Translations under genes and position numbers: made by a program
Source of the DNA: Streptacidiphilus jiangxiensis
GTDB taxonomy: Bacteria > Actinomycetota > Actinomycetes > Streptomycetales > Streptomycetaceae
Assembly: GCF_900109465.1 (NCBI RefSeq)
Contig: NZ_FOAZ01000002.1
Span: 372,001-436,000 of the forward strand
Reading direction: 5' to 3'
DNA length: 64,000 bases
Notes under the pieces: model-generated
Told to the model about the DNA's origin: nothing
Seen by the model: only the letters and a program-made list of their open reading frames with translations
Databases searched by the model: none
Part shown: piece by piece, positions 24,128 to 33,959 of the stretch
Layout of the letters: each line of letters begins with the position of its first letter
Numbering within the stretch: position 1 is the first letter of the stretch

Positions 24128-25276
24128 TCAGCTCCCCGGCTGCGCCGGAGGCCGCTGCCCCGGCGGGGGCGCGAACTCGGTGGGACGGTAGGACATCGCC
24201 TCCTGCGTCGGCGTCGGCTGCTGACCGGCCTGCGGGCCCGGCTGCGGCTGACCCTGCGGCGGCACGGGCGCCTGCGGCTGCTGCCCCGGGTAGGGCTGAC
24301 CGGGCTGCTGCCCCGGATAGGGCTGCGACTGCGCCGGGTACGGCTGCGCCGCGGGCTGTCCGGGCGGGGGCGCGAACTCGGTGGGACGGTAGGACATCGC
24401 CTCCTGCGTCGGCGTCGGCTGCTGACCGGCCTGCGGGCCCGGCTGCGGCTGACCCTGCGGCGGCACGGGCGCCTGCGGCTGCTGCCCCGGGTAGGGCTGA
24501 CCGGGCTGCTGCGGGTAGCCGTACCCGAGCTGCTGCGGCTGGACCTGCTGCGGGTAGCCCGGCACCGGCGGCTGGGGCTGCGGCGGGTAGGGCTGGCCCG
24601 GCTGGCCGGCGGGCATCGGGCCCACGCCCGGCTGCATCATCGGCGCAGCCATCCCCGCCGGCGCCGGACGGCGGGTCCCGCCGTTGCGAGCGGCTGCCAG
24701 GAGCACCGCCACGAACGTGCCGAGGGCGACGAGCACCTCGGCGATGATGACCAGGTAGATCCAGAGGTTGTGCCCCTGCCCGAACCCGGCACGCCCGGCA
24801 GCCGTACGCAGGGAGTCCAGCAGCATGGTCGTGTCGGGATAGGCGATCATCGCCATCATGGCCAGGATGACCGGGCGGCCCCAGGTGCGGCCTCCGAAGC
24901 TGCCGATCACACCGGCCGCCAACGTCCCGCACATGGCGACGTCCCAGCTGCTGAACGGCGCCCACACGTCGGGCAGGTTGTCGGCCAGCCCGAACAGGGA
25001 GGCAAGGTAGGTGCCCACGTTGTGGGAGGAGACCAGGCACACCAGCATCAGCAGCAGCTCGAGCACGAGCGCCGCCGCACCACCCATCGCAGCGACCAGG
25101 CTCGCCCCGTCGGCGCGCTTCGGAGCGGCCTGCGGCATCCCACCGGGGGCGGGCATGGCACCTGGGGCGGGCATGCCGCCGGGGACCGGCCCCGGAACGG
25201 CTCCCGGCACCGGTCCGGGCCCCTGCCCGGGCACGGGCCCGGGCGGGCCGGCCGGGCCGGTTGGGTTGAACGACAT
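24128..25276 (-). CDS. Four-TM membrane protein with Pro/Gln/Gly-rich cytoplasmic tail
   Basis: 382 aa. A GP-rich N-terminus, four hydrophobic helices (~60-200; LVAAMGGAAALVLELLLML, VAMCGTLAAGVIGSF, PVILAMMAMIAY, NLWIYLVIIAEVLVALG) and a ~170-residue tail rich in QPGQPYPGQQ-like repeats. Two copies of the block ending TQEAMSYRPTEFAPPPGQ arise from a 150-bp DNA duplication. The ATG at 25276 has GGGGAGG upstream. The tail may be a disordered interaction region, as in other actinomycete membrane proteins; the function is unknown. Confidence 0.75.
   Translation of the reverse strand: MSFNPTGPAGPPGPVPGQGPGPVPGAVPGPVPGGMPAPGAMPAPGGMPQAAPKRADGASLVAAMGGAAALVLELLLMLVCLVSSHNVGTYLASLFGLADNLPDVWAPFSSWDVAMCGTLAAGVIGSFGGRTWGRPVILAMMAMIAYPDTTMLLDSLRTAAGRAGFGQGHNLWIYLVIIAEVLVALGTFVAVLLAAARNGGTRRPAPAGMAAPMMQPGVGPMPAGQPGQPYPPQPQPPVPGYPQQVQPQQLGYGYPQQPGQPYPGQQPQAPVPPQGQPQPGPQAGQQPTPTQEAMSYRPTEFAPPPGQPAAQPYPAQSQPYPGQQPGQPYPGQQPQAPVPPQGQPQPGPQAGQQPTPTQEAMSYRPTEFAPPPGQRPPAQPGS
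24162..24512 (-). repeat. Perfect 150-bp in-frame direct repeat
   Basis: Bases 24162-24311 and 24363-24512 read identically by eye; the period is 201 bp (67 codons), so the duplication keeps the frame of the Pro/Gln-rich tail. Confidence 0.85.
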
Positions 25277-25354
25277 CCGTGACCTCCCCTGTCTCCGCGC
25301 ACGACGACCTGCGCGCGCCACCGGTCGAGGGTATCGGTGCCCGGCGTGGGCGTC

Positions 25355-26128
25355 TCACCCCGGCGGTGACGCACCGCCACCGGCTGCCCGCCAGGCCTCG
25401 GCGAGCACCTCGCGCAGCATCTGCGGGGTCAACCGCCCGGTGAAGGTGTTCTGCTGGCTCACGTGGTAGCAGCCGAAGAGCGCCAACGGGCTTCCTGCGC
25501 CCGTCGGTTCGAGCACCGCCCGGGCACCGTGACCGAAGACCGGGCGTGGGCGCGGGACGGCCCAGCCGGCTGCCGCGACGGCCGGGAGCAGCGCCTGCCA
25601 GCCGAAGCCGCCGAGCGCCACGACGGCGCGCACCGTCGGCCGGAGCAGCTCCAGTTCGCGCACCAGCCAGGGGCGGCAGGTGTCCCGCTCGGCCGGTGCG
25701 GGTCGGTTGCCTGGCGGGGCGCAGTGCACGGGAGCGGTGAAGCGCACGCCGTGCAGGCGCAGGCCGTCGTCGCGCCGCTCCGAGGTGGGCTGCGAGGCCA
25801 GGCCGAGTGAGTGCAGGGCCGTGACGAGGACGTCGCCGGAGCGGTCACCGGTGAACATCCGGCCGGTGCGGTTGCCCCCGTGCGCAGCCGGGGCCAGACC
25901 CACCAGCAGAAGTGATGCATCGTCAGGACCGAAGCCCGGCACGGGCCGCGCCCAGTAGTTGTCCTCCGCGAAGGAGCGCCGCCGGACCCGGCCGACCTCT
26001 TCGCGCCACTCGACCAGCCGCGGGCAGGCGTAGCAGCGGCTGACGGCAGCGTCGAGCCCCGCGAGGTCCGCCGCGTGCGGCGCCACCTCGCGGGGCTCGG
26101 TCACCCGCTCCGGCAGGGGCTGCGACAA
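25355..26128 (-). CDS. Uracil-DNA glycosylase, family 5 (UDGb)
   Basis: 257 aa. Motif A is GLAPAAHGGNRTGRMFTGD and motif B is HVSQQNTFTGRLTP, both diagnostic of family 5 glycosylases that remove uracil and other deaminated bases from DNA. Four cysteines (RCYACP; PVHCAPPGN; RDTCRPW) fit the family Fe-S cluster. It starts with TTG at 26128, two bases after the stop of the Clp ATPase gene, so the two are probably co-transcribed; a GTG at 26104 is an alternative start. The catalytic residue is not the family 1 Asp, as expected for UDGb. Confidence 0.9.
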   Translation of the reverse strand: MSQPLPERVTEPREVAPHAADLAGLDAAVSRCYACPRLVEWREEVGRVRRRSFAEDNYWARPVPGFGPDDASLLLVGLAPAAHGGNRTGRMFTGDRSGDVLVTALHSLGLASQPTSERRDDGLRLHGVRFTAPVHCAPPGNRPAPAERDTCRPWLVRELELLRPTVRAVVALGGFGWQALLPAVAAAGWAVPRPRPVFGHGARAVLEPTGAGSPLALFGCYHVSQQNTFTGRLTPQMLREVLAEAWRAAGGGASPPG

Positions 26129-26130
26129 CG

Positions 26131-28686
26131 TCAGCCCTCGCCGGAGTCCTGGGCCGTCGCCGAGGCGCTGGCCGGGTCACCGGCCGCCACCTCGGGCTTC
26201 TTGATCCGGCAGACCAGCGCGTCGCCCTGCACGTCGGCAACGACGGTGTCGCCCGGCGAGACCTCGCCGCCCAGCAGCAGCGAGGCGATGCGGTTGTCGA
26301 GCTCGGTCTGGATGGTGCGGCGCAGCGGACGCGCGCCGAACTCGGGCTGGTGGCCGTGGGCGACGAGGAGGTCGCGGGCCGCCTGGGTGACCTCCAGCTC
26401 CAGGCCCTGCGCCCGCACCCGCCGCTCGCTGCCCTTGAGCAGCAGGTCCACGATCTTGTTCAGGTCCTCCCTGGTGAGGGCGTGGAAGATGATGGTGGCG
26501 TCGATCCGGTTGAGGAACTCGGGCGGGAAGTGGCCCTGCAGGTCCCCCATCAGCTGGTCGCGGATGCTGTCGGTGTCGCCCTGGTTGGCCAGGATCCGGT
26601 GCGCACCGATGTTGCTGGTGAGGATGACGACGGTGTGGCGGAAGTCGACTGTGCGGCCCTGCGCGTCGGTCAGCCGACCGTCGTCGAGCACCTGGAGCAG
26701 CGCGTTGAAGACGTCCGGATGGGCCTTCTCGACCTCGTCGAAGAGCAGCACGCTGTAGGGCTTGCGGCGGACCTTCTCGGTCAGCTGGCCGGCCTCCTCG
26801 TAGCCGACGTAGCCGGGGGGTGCGCCGACCAGCCGGGAGACCGTGTGCTTCTCCTGGAACTCGCTCATGTCGAACCGGATCAGCCGGTCCTCGTCGCCGA
26901 AGAGCAGCTCGGCGAGGGCCTTGGCCAACTCGGTCTTGCCGACGCCCGTCGGGCCGAGGAAGAGGAACGAGCCGACGGGCCGGTTCGGGTCGCCCATGCC
27001 CGCGCGGTTGCGGCGCACCGCCTCGGAGATCGCCACCACCGCCTCGTCCTGGCCGACGACGCGCGCGTGCAGGTCCTGCTCCAGCTTGAGCAGCTTGGCC
27101 TTCTCGTCCTGGGTCAGCTGCGCGACCGGAATGCCGGTGCGGCGCGAGACGACCTCGGCGATGTCGTCGACCGTCACCGCCATCACGCCCTCGCGGCGCT
27201 CGGCGATGCCGCCCAACTCGCCCTCGGCCTCCGCGATCTCGTCCTTGAGCCGCTTGGCCGCCTCGAAGTCCTCGGCGGCGACGGCCTGGTCCTTCTCCCG
27301 GTGCAGCTTGGCGAGCCGGTCCTCGCGCTCGGTCGCCTCGGAGGACTTGCCCAGCGACCTGAGCCGCACCCGTGCGCCCGCCTGGTCCATCAGGTCGATC
27401 GCCTTGTCCGGCAGGAACCGGTCGGCGATGTAGCGGTCGGACAGCTCGGCGGCGGCCCGCAGCGCCTCGTCGCTGAACCGCACCTGGTGGTGGGCCTCGT
27501 AGGCGTCCCGCAGGCCCTCCAGGATCTGCACCGTCTCCTCGACGCTGGGCTCCGGGATCAGCACCGGCTGGAAGCGACGCTCCAAGGCGGCGTCCTTCTC
27601 GATGTACTTGCGGTACTCGTCGATGGTCGTGGCACCGATCACGTGCAGCTCGCCGCGCGAGAGCGCGGGCTTGAGCATGTTGCCCGCGTCCATCGCACCC
27701 TCGCCGCCGGCGCCCGCGCCGACGACGGTGTGCAGCTCGTCGATGAACAGCAGCAGCGACTCGGTCGACTCCTGCACCTCGGTGATGACGTTCTTCAGCC
27801 GCTCCTCGAACTCGCCCCGGTACTTGGCCCCGGCCACCATCCCGGCCAGGTCCAGCGAGACCACGCGCTTGCCGCGCAGCGTCTCGGGCACCTCGTCGGC
27901 GACGATGCGCTGCGCGAGCCCCTCCACGATCGCGGTCTTGCCGACGCCGGGCTCGCCGATGAGCACCGGGTTGTTCTTCGAACGGCGCGAGAGGATCTCC
28001 ACGGTCTGCTCGATCTCCTCCGCGCGCCCGACCACCGGGTCGAGCCTGCCCGCCTTGGCGTCGGCGGTGAGGTCGCGGCCGTACTCGTCCAGGGTGGGCG
28101 TGCTGCTCGCCTGCCTCGCCGGACCGCTGCCGCCGTGCTCGCCGCCGGGGCCGCCGGCCCGCTCCGAGTCGCCGCGCAGCCGGTCGACGTCGACTCCCCC
28201 GGCCCCCAGCAGCCGACCCGCGCCGGAGTCCGGGTCCTCCAGCAGCGCGCCGAGGATGTGCTCCGGCCCGATGTACGAGCCCCCGCCCGCCTGCGAGCGC
28301 GCGTGGGCGGCGATCAGCACGCGCTTGGCGGCGGGCGTCAGGCTCGGCTCCGCGGAGGGCGTGCCCGCGAGGCCAGGCAGCACCTTCTCGATGGCCTGCG
28401 CGAGCCCGTCCGGATCGACCCCCGCCTGCGCGATCAGGGACCGCGAGGGGTCCACCTGCGCGGCGGCCCAGAGCAGGTGCTCGGTGTCCAGATCCTCACT
28501 GCCGTCCTCGGCGGCCTTCTGCTGCGCCCGCGCGATGAGCTCACGCGCGGACTCGGTCAGCAGCTTGCCGATGGGCACGCGCTGGACGGCGGGCGGCGAG
28601 GAGGCCGGGGACATCCCGAAGAAGCGGTTGAGCAGGTCGGAGAAGGGGTCTTGGCCACCGAAGGAACCGAAGGTGGACATCGACAT
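26131..28686 (-). CDS. Clp ATPase (ClpC-like AAA+ unfoldase)
   Basis: 851 aa. Order: Gly/Phe-rich N-terminus, double Clp_N repeat (~35-185), AAA D1 with GEPGVGKT and [15 protein letters not shown], a UVR-like middle helix pair ([20 protein letters not shown]), AAA D2 with [14 protein letters not shown] and [17 protein letters not shown], and a C-terminal D2-small domain. It unfolds proteins for ClpP or for disaggregation. The short middle domain favours ClpC over ClpB. The ATG at 28686 is used; ATG at 28680 is equally possible. It is likely co-transcribed with the downstream glycosylase. Confidence 0.9.
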   Translation of the reverse strand: MSMSTFGSFGGQDPFSDLLNRFFGMSPASSPPAVQRVPIGKLLTESARELIARAQQKAAEDGSEDLDTEHLLWAAAQVDPSRSLIAQAGVDPDGLAQAIEKVLPGLAGTPSAEPSLTPAAKRVLIAAHARSQAGGGSYIGPEHILGALLEDPDSGAGRLLGAGGVDVDRLRGDSERAGGPGGEHGGSGPARQASSTPTLDEYGRDLTADAKAGRLDPVVGRAEEIEQTVEILSRRSKNNPVLIGEPGVGKTAIVEGLAQRIVADEVPETLRGKRVVSLDLAGMVAGAKYRGEFEERLKNVITEVQESTESLLLFIDELHTVVGAGAGGEGAMDAGNMLKPALSRGELHVIGATTIDEYRKYIEKDAALERRFQPVLIPEPSVEETVQILEGLRDAYEAHHQVRFSDEALRAAAELSDRYIADRFLPDKAIDLMDQAGARVRLRSLGKSSEATEREDRLAKLHREKDQAVAAEDFEAAKRLKDEIAEAEGELGGIAERREGVMAVTVDDIAEVVSRRTGIPVAQLTQDEKAKLLKLEQDLHARVVGQDEAVVAISEAVRRNRAGMGDPNRPVGSFLFLGPTGVGKTELAKALAELLFGDEDRLIRFDMSEFQEKHTVSRLVGAPPGYVGYEEAGQLTEKVRRKPYSVLLFDEVEKAHPDVFNALLQVLDDGRLTDAQGRTVDFRHTVVILTSNIGAHRILANQGDTDSIRDQLMGDLQGHFPPEFLNRIDATIIFHALTREDLNKIVDLLLKGSERRVRAQGLELEVTQAARDLLVAHGHQPEFGARPLRRTIQTELDNRIASLLLGGEVSPGDTVVADVQGDALVCRIKKPEVAAGDPASASATAQDSGEG

Positions 28687-28776
28687 GGGAGAACAGCCTC
28701 CTCACCCCCGAGTCGGCATGAACGCTCCCCATTCAACCCCGTGTGCCCAGGGGACACACGTGCAGCTCGGCCACCC

Positions 28777-28980
28777 GGGGACGCGAGACTGCACCGATCT
28801 GCGGCTCCGCCGCGAGGGCGCGAGCCGGGTCAGGCACGCTCCCGCCCGTGGTGGCACAACCCAGGGGCGCGAGACCGTGCCGATCTGCGGCTCCGCCGCG
28901 TGGGCGCGAGCCGGGTCAGGCACGCTCCCGCGCATGGTGGCTCAACCCAGGGGCGCGAGGAACTGCGCGAGAAGCCCACT
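28777..28980. repeat. Imperfect 86-bp tandem repeat in an intergenic region
   Basis: Two copies (28777-28862, 28863-28949) and a partial third share GATCTGCGGCTCCGCCGCG, GAGCCGGGTCAGGCACGCTC and AACCCAGGGGCGCGAG. The last part (GGGGCGCGAGGAACTGCGCG) is a dispersed intergenic sequence well known from Streptomyces genomes. No gene is seen between 28687 and 29017. Confidence 0.8.
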
Positions 28981-29017
28981 GCGGGCAGATGGCCCTGCCC
29001 GCTCGGGGTCTGAGCAG

Positions 29018-29839
29018 CTACCTGTTGAGCAGGGCGTTCAGCGTCGGCCAGTCCATCTCCGTCGCCAGCGACTCCGCGGTCCCGCGCGTCAGCAGCTCCC
29101 GCGCGGCGCGGTCCACCAGGCCGTACGCCGCCTCCGCGATCGACGCGCCCGCGCTGACGCGGGACGCGCCCGCCGCGGCGAGCTCGGCGACCGGGAGGGC
29201 GCCGGGGCCCACGGCCACGTTGATCGGGACGGTGATCTCCTTGGCCAGAGCGGCCAGCTCGTCCGCGCCGAGGCGGTCCAGGACGAAGACGCCGCTCGCG
29301 CCGGCCGCGGCGTACGCCGCCGCGCGAGTGACCGTCTCGTCGTGGCGGCGGTGGCGCTCCGTCGACGGGAGGCGGTGGGTGTCGATGCGGGCGTTGATGT
29401 AGAGCGGGACGCCCGCCGCGTCGGCCGCCTCGCGCGCGGCGGCGATGCGGGCCGCGTTCTCGGCGACGGGGCCGAGCGCGTCCTCCAGGTTGACGCCGAC
29501 CGCGCCGACGGCGATCACGCCACGGATCGTCTCGGCCACCCCGGCCGCGTCCTCGGCGTAGCCGCGCTCGATGTCGGCCGTGACCGGGACGGAGACCGCG
29601 TCGACGATGCGGGCGAGCGCCGCGAGACCGGCCTCGCGGGTCAGGCTGCCGCCGTCGACACAGCCGAGCGACCAGGCGAGGCCCGCGCTGGTGGTCGCGA
29701 CGGCGCGCGCGCCTGCGGCCTCGACGACGCGCGCGGAGGCGACGTCCCAGGCGTTGGGCAGCACCAGCGGCGCGCCGGGCTGGTGCAGGGAGTGGAAGTA
29801 CCGGGCCTTGTCGGCGAGTTCGGCAGCAACGGTGTTCAT
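29018..29839 (-). CDS. Isocitrate lyase/PEP mutase-superfamily enzyme
   Basis: 273 aa TIM-barrel protein. It shows [27 protein letters not shown] and [21 protein letters not shown] (metal-binding acidic residues), GVNLEDALG, and [10 protein letters not shown]. The family includes PEP mutase, methylisocitrate lyase-like and oxaloacetate hydrolase-like enzymes; the KKCGH-type motif of isocitrate lyase is absent, so a small-molecule C-C or P-C lyase is likely, but the substrate is unknown. Start ATG at 29839; an ATG at 29848 is also possible. Confidence 0.85.
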   Translation of the reverse strand: MNTVAAELADKARYFHSLHQPGAPLVLPNAWDVASARVVEAAGARAVATTSAGLAWSLGCVDGGSLTREAGLAALARIVDAVSVPVTADIERGYAEDAAGVAETIRGVIAVGAVGVNLEDALGPVAENAARIAAAREAADAAGVPLYINARIDTHRLPSTERHRRHDETVTRAAAYAAAGASGVFVLDRLGADELAALAKEITVPINVAVGPGALPVAELAAAGASRVSAGASIAEAAYGLVDRAARELLTRGTAESLATEMDWPTLNALLNR

Positions 29840-29971
29840 GGACCCCATCCCATCACACGCCACCGACAACACCGGTGGGAACGCGGACACCGCACCGGCC
29901 CGGCCGCGAGAACGCGGTCGGGCCGGCAGGCAGGTCACGTGGCCCCCGGACCGATCCGGGGCCGCCGCAGG

Positions 29972-30172
29972 TCAGTTGTGGCCGAAGCGCTTCTCCTTCT
30001 TGCGCGGGGAGCGCATCGCCATCTCGCCGGAGGCGTCCATGGAGTCCGCCTCCGGCCTGTGCTGACCGGCCTTCATCTCCGCGAGCATCGCCTTGTCGTG
30101 CGTCTGCGCGCGGCTCGGGGTACGGGCCGCCGACTGCTTCTGCTTGCGGGGCTGGTTCTTGACCTTCGTCAT
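29972..30172 (-). CDS. Small basic protein (66 aa), function unknown
   Basis: Begins [20 protein letters not shown] and is rich in Lys/Arg/Gln at both ends ([13 protein letters not shown]), with an acidic centre. The ATG is preceded by GGGAGAGAACACC. Probably a genuine small nucleic-acid-binding or disordered protein; no family recognised. Confidence 0.55.
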   Translation of the reverse strand: MTKVKNQPRKQKQSAARTPSRAQTHDKAMLAEMKAGQHRPEADSMDASGEMAMRSPRKKEKRFGHN

Positions 30173-30278
30173 GGTGTTCTCTCCCGAAGGGGGTGAGGCG
30201 CCGTGCCCGGGGAACCGGACAAAACCTCTCGGCGCACGACCTCACCCTGACAGCGCCGGTGCACGATCGCATCTCGAA

Positions 30279-30297
30279 CGGTCACGGATCGTGACCG
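30279..30297. promoter_or_regulatory. Short inverted repeat between two small genes
   Basis: CGGTCACG-gat-CGTGACCG, an 8-bp perfect arm with 3-base spacer, 107 bp upstream of the 29972-30172 gene and 14 bp after the stop of the 30311-30595 gene. It could be an operator or a weak terminator. Confidence 0.4.
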
Positions 30298-30310
30298 ACG
30301 CCTTTCGGGC

Positions 30311-30595
30311 TCAGTGCCCGCTGAGGGCCGAGTGCTGCTCCGCGCCGCGGTGCCGGTGGCCAGGAACCAGGTCGTGGGCGGCGGCCATCCGCGAGCCGGA
30401 CCACTGGCCGCGCCGGTCGCCGGCGGCGTGGTGGGCGAAGGCCGGGGCCATCGGGCCGGTGGCGGCGCGACCGGCCGTGTCCGACATGGGCATCGCCATC
30501 CACTCGGCACCACCGCCGGGCGTGTTGGTCATCCCGGTCCGGCGCAGCAGGTCCTCCGCGCTCCGGCGCAGCTTCTTGGACTGGTGAGCGGCCAT
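30311..30595 (-). CDS. Small protein (94 aa), function unknown
   Basis: Begins MAAHQSKKLRRSAEDLLRRT, then a Met/His/Gly-rich region (AEWMAMPMSD, HDLVPGHRHRGAEQHSALSGH). It has a good GAGAGGAG ribosome binding site. The His-rich C-terminus might bind metal, but no family is recognised. Transcribed with the 66-aa gene downstream. Confidence 0.6.
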   Translation of the reverse strand: MAAHQSKKLRRSAEDLLRRTGMTNTPGGGAEWMAMPMSDTAGRAATGPMAPAFAHHAAGDRRGQWSGSRMAAAHDLVPGHRHRGAEQHSALSGH

Positions 30596-30817
30596 CGCGG
30601 CGCTCCTCTCCGCGCGCTCGTCCACCGCGCGCTCCTTGCTCGTCCTCGGGCCGCCCCGCAGGGCGGGTGTCTGCCCAAGTGTAGTGAGGTATGCCCCGTT
30701 TCGTCCCTGTGAGCTTCGGGATCGCACAGGCCGCCCACCATCTCCTCCCGGGCCGCCATACTCGGCACGGACGCGCCGCCGGGTTCGGCGGGCGCGCACC
30801 CACGAGGAGGGGGACAC

Positions 30818-32041
30818 GTGCGGGGGCTACGAGTGGCGGTCGTCGGCGGCAGCATCGCGGGCTGCGCGGCAGCCCGGGCGCTGCACCGGGCCGGGGCCGG
30901 GGAGGTCGTCGTCCTGGAACGGGCGACCGGACGACTGCAGGACCGCGGGGTGGGCCTCGGGATCCAGAAGGAGCGGTACGCCGAACTGGAGGCTGCCGGC
31001 TACCTGGACGCGGAGATGCCGTGGATCGACCTGGCCCGCCGGCCCTGGGTCGTCCGCGACGGCACGCGGCGCGCGGGCCGGGTGATCGCCACGCTGCCGT
31101 TCCCCTACCGGTCCTACAGCTGGGGCTCGCTCTGGCAGGAGCTGCGCCGCCGCGTCCCCGACGCCGTCGACCACCGCACCAGTACCGCGGTCACCGCCGT
31201 CGCGGACGGCCCCGACGGCGCGGTGCTGACCCTCGGGAACGGGCGCGAGGAGCGGTTCGACCTGGTCGTGGGCGCGGACGGACACCGCTCGCTGGTCCGC
31301 GCCGCGATGCTGCCACCCGGTCGCTCGACGGCGTCCTTCAGCGGGTACCTCGCCTGGCGCGGCACCCTCGCGACCGAGCAACTGCCGGACCCGGCCGAGG
31401 CGTTCCCCGAGGACAGCGCCACCACGGTGGCCTTCCCCGGCGGCCACATGATCTCCTACCGGATCCCGGGAACGCCGGATGGTGACGGCGGCGCGCGGGT
31501 CAACTGGGTCTTCTACGCGACGCCTCCGACACACCTCGCGGACGCCCTCGCCGATCCGGAGTCGACGCCGTCGACCTCAGTGGCAAAGGAGTTGACGGAC
31601 TACCAGTTGGACGTGGTGGCGCGACACCTGCCCGGCTACTGGCAGGACGTGGTGCACAACACCCCCGAGGAGCGTCGCCTGCTCCAGCCGATCCACGACG
31701 TGGCGGCGCCGAGTTACGCGCGCGGCCGGCTCGTGCTGCTCGGCGACGCCGCGGCGATCGCCCGTCCGCACACCGGCAGCGGCGCGCTCAAGGCCCTGCA
31801 GGACGCGACCGTCCTCGGCCGGGCCATGGCCGAGGCGCCGTCCGTCCCGGCCGGGCTCGCCGTGTACGACGCGGAGCGCGCACCGGTCGGGCGGACGATC
31901 CTGGAGCTCGGCCGCGCGGTGGGCCGGGCCCACGTGCAGCGGACCCCCGACTGGGCGGCGATGGACCAGCCGGCCTTCGAGGCCTGGTGGCAGGCGAACG
32001 GCGGCCCGGGCATCGGCGGCCGGCCCCTGGGCCGGGGCTGA
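30818..32041 (+). CDS. FAD-dependent monooxygenase (PHBH type)
   Basis: 407 aa class A flavin monooxygenase. FAD dinucleotide fold VAVVGGSIAGCAAARAL at the N-terminus, the DG motif VVGADGHRSLVRAAM near 155, and the second FAD motif VLLGDAAAIARPHTGSGALKALQDA near 305. These enzymes hydroxylate aromatic or polyketide substrates with NAD(P)H. It starts with GTG at 30818 after GAGGAGGGGG. No neighbouring biosynthetic genes show the substrate. A 12-bp hairpin terminator follows. Confidence 0.85.
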   Translation: MRGLRVAVVGGSIAGCAAARALHRAGAGEVVVLERATGRLQDRGVGLGIQKERYAELEAAGYLDAEMPWIDLARRPWVVRDGTRRAGRVIATLPFPYRSYSWGSLWQELRRRVPDAVDHRTSTAVTAVADGPDGAVLTLGNGREERFDLVVGADGHRSLVRAAMLPPGRSTASFSGYLAWRGTLATEQLPDPAEAFPEDSATTVAFPGGHMISYRIPGTPDGDGGARVNWVFYATPPTHLADALADPESTPSTSVAKELTDYQLDVVARHLPGYWQDVVHNTPEERRLLQPIHDVAAPSYARGRLVLLGDAAAIARPHTGSGALKALQDATVLGRAMAEAPSVPAGLAVYDAERAPVGRTILELGRAVGRAHVQRTPDWAAMDQPAFEAWWQANGGPGIGGRPLGRG

Positions 32042-32050
32042 ACGCCGCCT

Positions 32051-32083
32051 CGGGTCGGGGCCCCGCACCGAGGCCCCGACCCG
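32051..32083 (+). terminator. Hairpin terminator
   Basis: Perfect 12-bp stem CGGGTCGGGGCC / GGCCCCGACCCG with a 9-base loop, 10 bp after the monooxygenase stop. Confidence 0.75.
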
Positions 32084-32237
32084 CGGGCCCGCACGGCAGG
32101 CCCGCGGCGGGCCCGGTGGGCTCTGGACGCGGCCGCGCGGGCGTGCTCCCCTGGAAGGGTGGCCGTCCGGCCACGAGCACGCACCACACGCACCACACCG
32201 CTACACAGCCACACACGACACTGTGAGGGAGGCGGCC

Positions 32238-32444
32238 ATGCAGGCGGTCGTCGGAGACCACGTCGTCGTGGAGGGCACCCGTCCGGGCACCATGCGGCGC
32301 GACGGCGAGATCGTCGCCCTGCACCACCCCGACGGCACCCCGCCGTACGACGTGCGCTGGGACCAGACGGACCAGGTGACGATCTTCTTCCCCGGTCCGG
32401 ACACACACCTCGTCCACCCCCAAGCCGGAGCGGGCCCGCGCTGA
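32238..32444 (+). CDS. DUF1918-domain small protein
   Basis: 68 aa. MQAVVGDHVVVEGTRPG, then RDGEIVALHHPDGTPPYDVRW and a C-terminal hydrophobic strand (DQVTIFFPGPDTHL) match DUF1918, a small SH3-like beta barrel of actinobacteria with unknown role. The ATG at 32238 is chosen for its GAGGGAGG ribosome binding site. It is followed by a strong terminator. Confidence 0.85.
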   Translation: MQAVVGDHVVVEGTRPGTMRRDGEIVALHHPDGTPPYDVRWDQTDQVTIFFPGPDTHLVHPQAGAGPR

Positions 32445-32455
32445 GAGGCGCGGCC

Positions 32456-32498
32456 CGGTCGGGCCCCGGCACTCCCCGCTCGTGCCGGGGCCCGACCG
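32456..32498 (+). terminator. Strong hairpin terminator
   Basis: Perfect 17-bp stem CGGTCGGGCCCCGGCAC / GTGCCGGGGCCCGACCG, 9-base loop, followed by TTTCGTGTT. It separates the DUF1918 and DUF952 genes. Confidence 0.85.
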
Positions 32499-32517
32499 TT
32501 TCGTGTTGAATCGGGGC

Positions 32518-32880
32518 ATGATCTACCACGTCGTACCGCTCGCCGAGTGGGCCGCCGCGCCCGCGCTCCCCTACGAGCCGGCCTCCCTCGCCGCCGAGGG
32601 CTTCATCCACTGCTCCCCCGACGAGGCGACGACGCTCGCCGTCGTCGAGGCGTTCTACCGGGACGCCCCGCGCCCGCTGCTCGCCCTGGTCGTCGACGAG
32701 CGGCGGCTGAGCGCCGAGTGCGTCTTCGAGGAGGCCGTCCCGGCCCCGCCGCCGGGCGTCGCCGACGGCGTCCGGTTCCCGCACGTCTTCGGTCCGCTGA
32801 ACCGTGACGCGGTCACCGCCGTGCGCGAGGTCGTCTGGGACACCGGCGGCCACCCCACAGGCCTCGCCGACCACAACTGA
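32518..32880 (+). CDS. DUF952-domain protein
   Basis: 120 aa. MIYHVVPLAEWA at the start, EGFIHCSPDEATTLAVVEAFY and the C-terminal FPHVFGPLNRDAV are the conserved blocks of DUF952 (His/Cys in FIHCS and HVFGPL form the putative active site). The function is unestablished. The ATG at 32518 lies 20 bp after the terminator, too close for a normal leader, so the promoter may overlap the hairpin or the transcript may be leaderless. Confidence 0.85.
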   Translation: MIYHVVPLAEWAAAPALPYEPASLAAEGFIHCSPDEATTLAVVEAFYRDAPRPLLALVVDERRLSAECVFEEAVPAPPPGVADGVRFPHVFGPLNRDAVTAVREVVWDTGGHPTGLADHN

Positions 32881-33009
32881 ACAGAACGGACGTGCGGCCG
32901 GAGCGCAACTGACCGGGCTCGACCGCCCCGGACCGGGTGGTCACGTGTCGCGACCGATTCGCGCGGGTGCCGTCCGGGACGGTCGATCTGACGGAGTATC
33001 GTCTCCGCC

Positions 33010-33939
33010 ATGCCCCAGTTGATCCGCATCGTGACGCGCTCCTCCCCCATGGCCCTCGCCCAGGTGGACCGGGTCCGCGCGCTGCTGGCCGCGACGCACC
33101 CCCGGCTGGTCACCGAGGTCGTGCCGGTCACCACCTCCGGCGACCGCTGGCTCGGCGCACTGTCCGCGCTCGGCGGCAAGGGCGCGTTCACCAAGGAGGT
33201 CGACGCCGCGCTGCTCGCGGGCGAGGCCGATCTGGCCGTGCACTGCCTCAAGGACATGCCGGGCGACCGCCCCCTGCCGGAGGGCACCGCCGTCGCCGCC
33301 TACCTGCCGCGCGACGACATCCGCGACGCGGTCGTGCAGCCGGCCGGTCTCACCCTGGCCGAGCTGCCCGCCGGGAGCCGGATCGGCACCAGCTCGGTCC
33401 GCCGGATCGCCCAGATCGCGGCCGCCCACCCGGAGCTGGAGTGCCTACCGATCCGCGGCAACGCCAACTCCCGCCTGGCCAAGCTCGACGCGGGCGAGTA
33501 CGACGCGCTGCTGCTGGCCGTCTCCGGCCTGGAGCGGATCGGCCAGGCCGAGCGGATCACCCAGGTCCTGGACGCCGACGCGATGTGCCCGCCGATCGGC
33601 GCGGGCATCCTGGCGCTGCAGTGCCGCGCGGACGACTCCGCGACCGTCGACGCGGTCAGCGCCCTCAACCACGCCTCGACCTGGCGCGAGGCGGCCGCCG
33701 AGCGGATGATGCTGCACGCCCTGCAGGGGCACTGCAACTCCCCGATCGCGGGCTACGCGCAGGCCGAGCCAGACGGGCGCCTCTCACTGCGCGCACGCGT
33801 GTTCACCCTGGACGGCAAGCGGGTGCTGGACGCCCATGAGTGGGCCGGTGCGCTCTCCCCGGAGGAGTTGGGCATGGCCACGGCGCTGGCCCTGCTGCGC
33901 CAGGGCGCGCGCGAGCTGATCGACGGCATCCCGCACTGA
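33010..33939 (+). CDS. hemC: Porphobilinogen deaminase (hydroxymethylbilane synthase)
   Basis: 309 aa. Assembles four porphobilinogen units into hydroxymethylbilane for heme, siroheme and cobalamin. Conserved: [44 protein letters not shown] (Asp), [21 protein letters not shown], and [10 protein letters not shown] with the Cys that carries the dipyrromethane cofactor. It is not beside hemA/hemD/hemB here, so this may be a second, stand-alone copy. It converges with the DUF2277 gene with a 20-bp gap. Confidence 0.93.
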   Translation: MPQLIRIVTRSSPMALAQVDRVRALLAATHPRLVTEVVPVTTSGDRWLGALSALGGKGAFTKEVDAALLAGEADLAVHCLKDMPGDRPLPEGTAVAAYLPRDDIRDAVVQPAGLTLAELPAGSRIGTSSVRRIAQIAAAHPELECLPIRGNANSRLAKLDAGEYDALLLAVSGLERIGQAERITQVLDADAMCPPIGAGILALQCRADDSATVDAVSALNHASTWREAAAERMMLHALQGHCNSPIAGYAQAEPDGRLSLRARVFTLDGKRVLDAHEWAGALSPEELGMATALALLRQGARELIDGIPH

Positions 33940-33959
33940 CCCTCGTCGGACCGGCGGCC

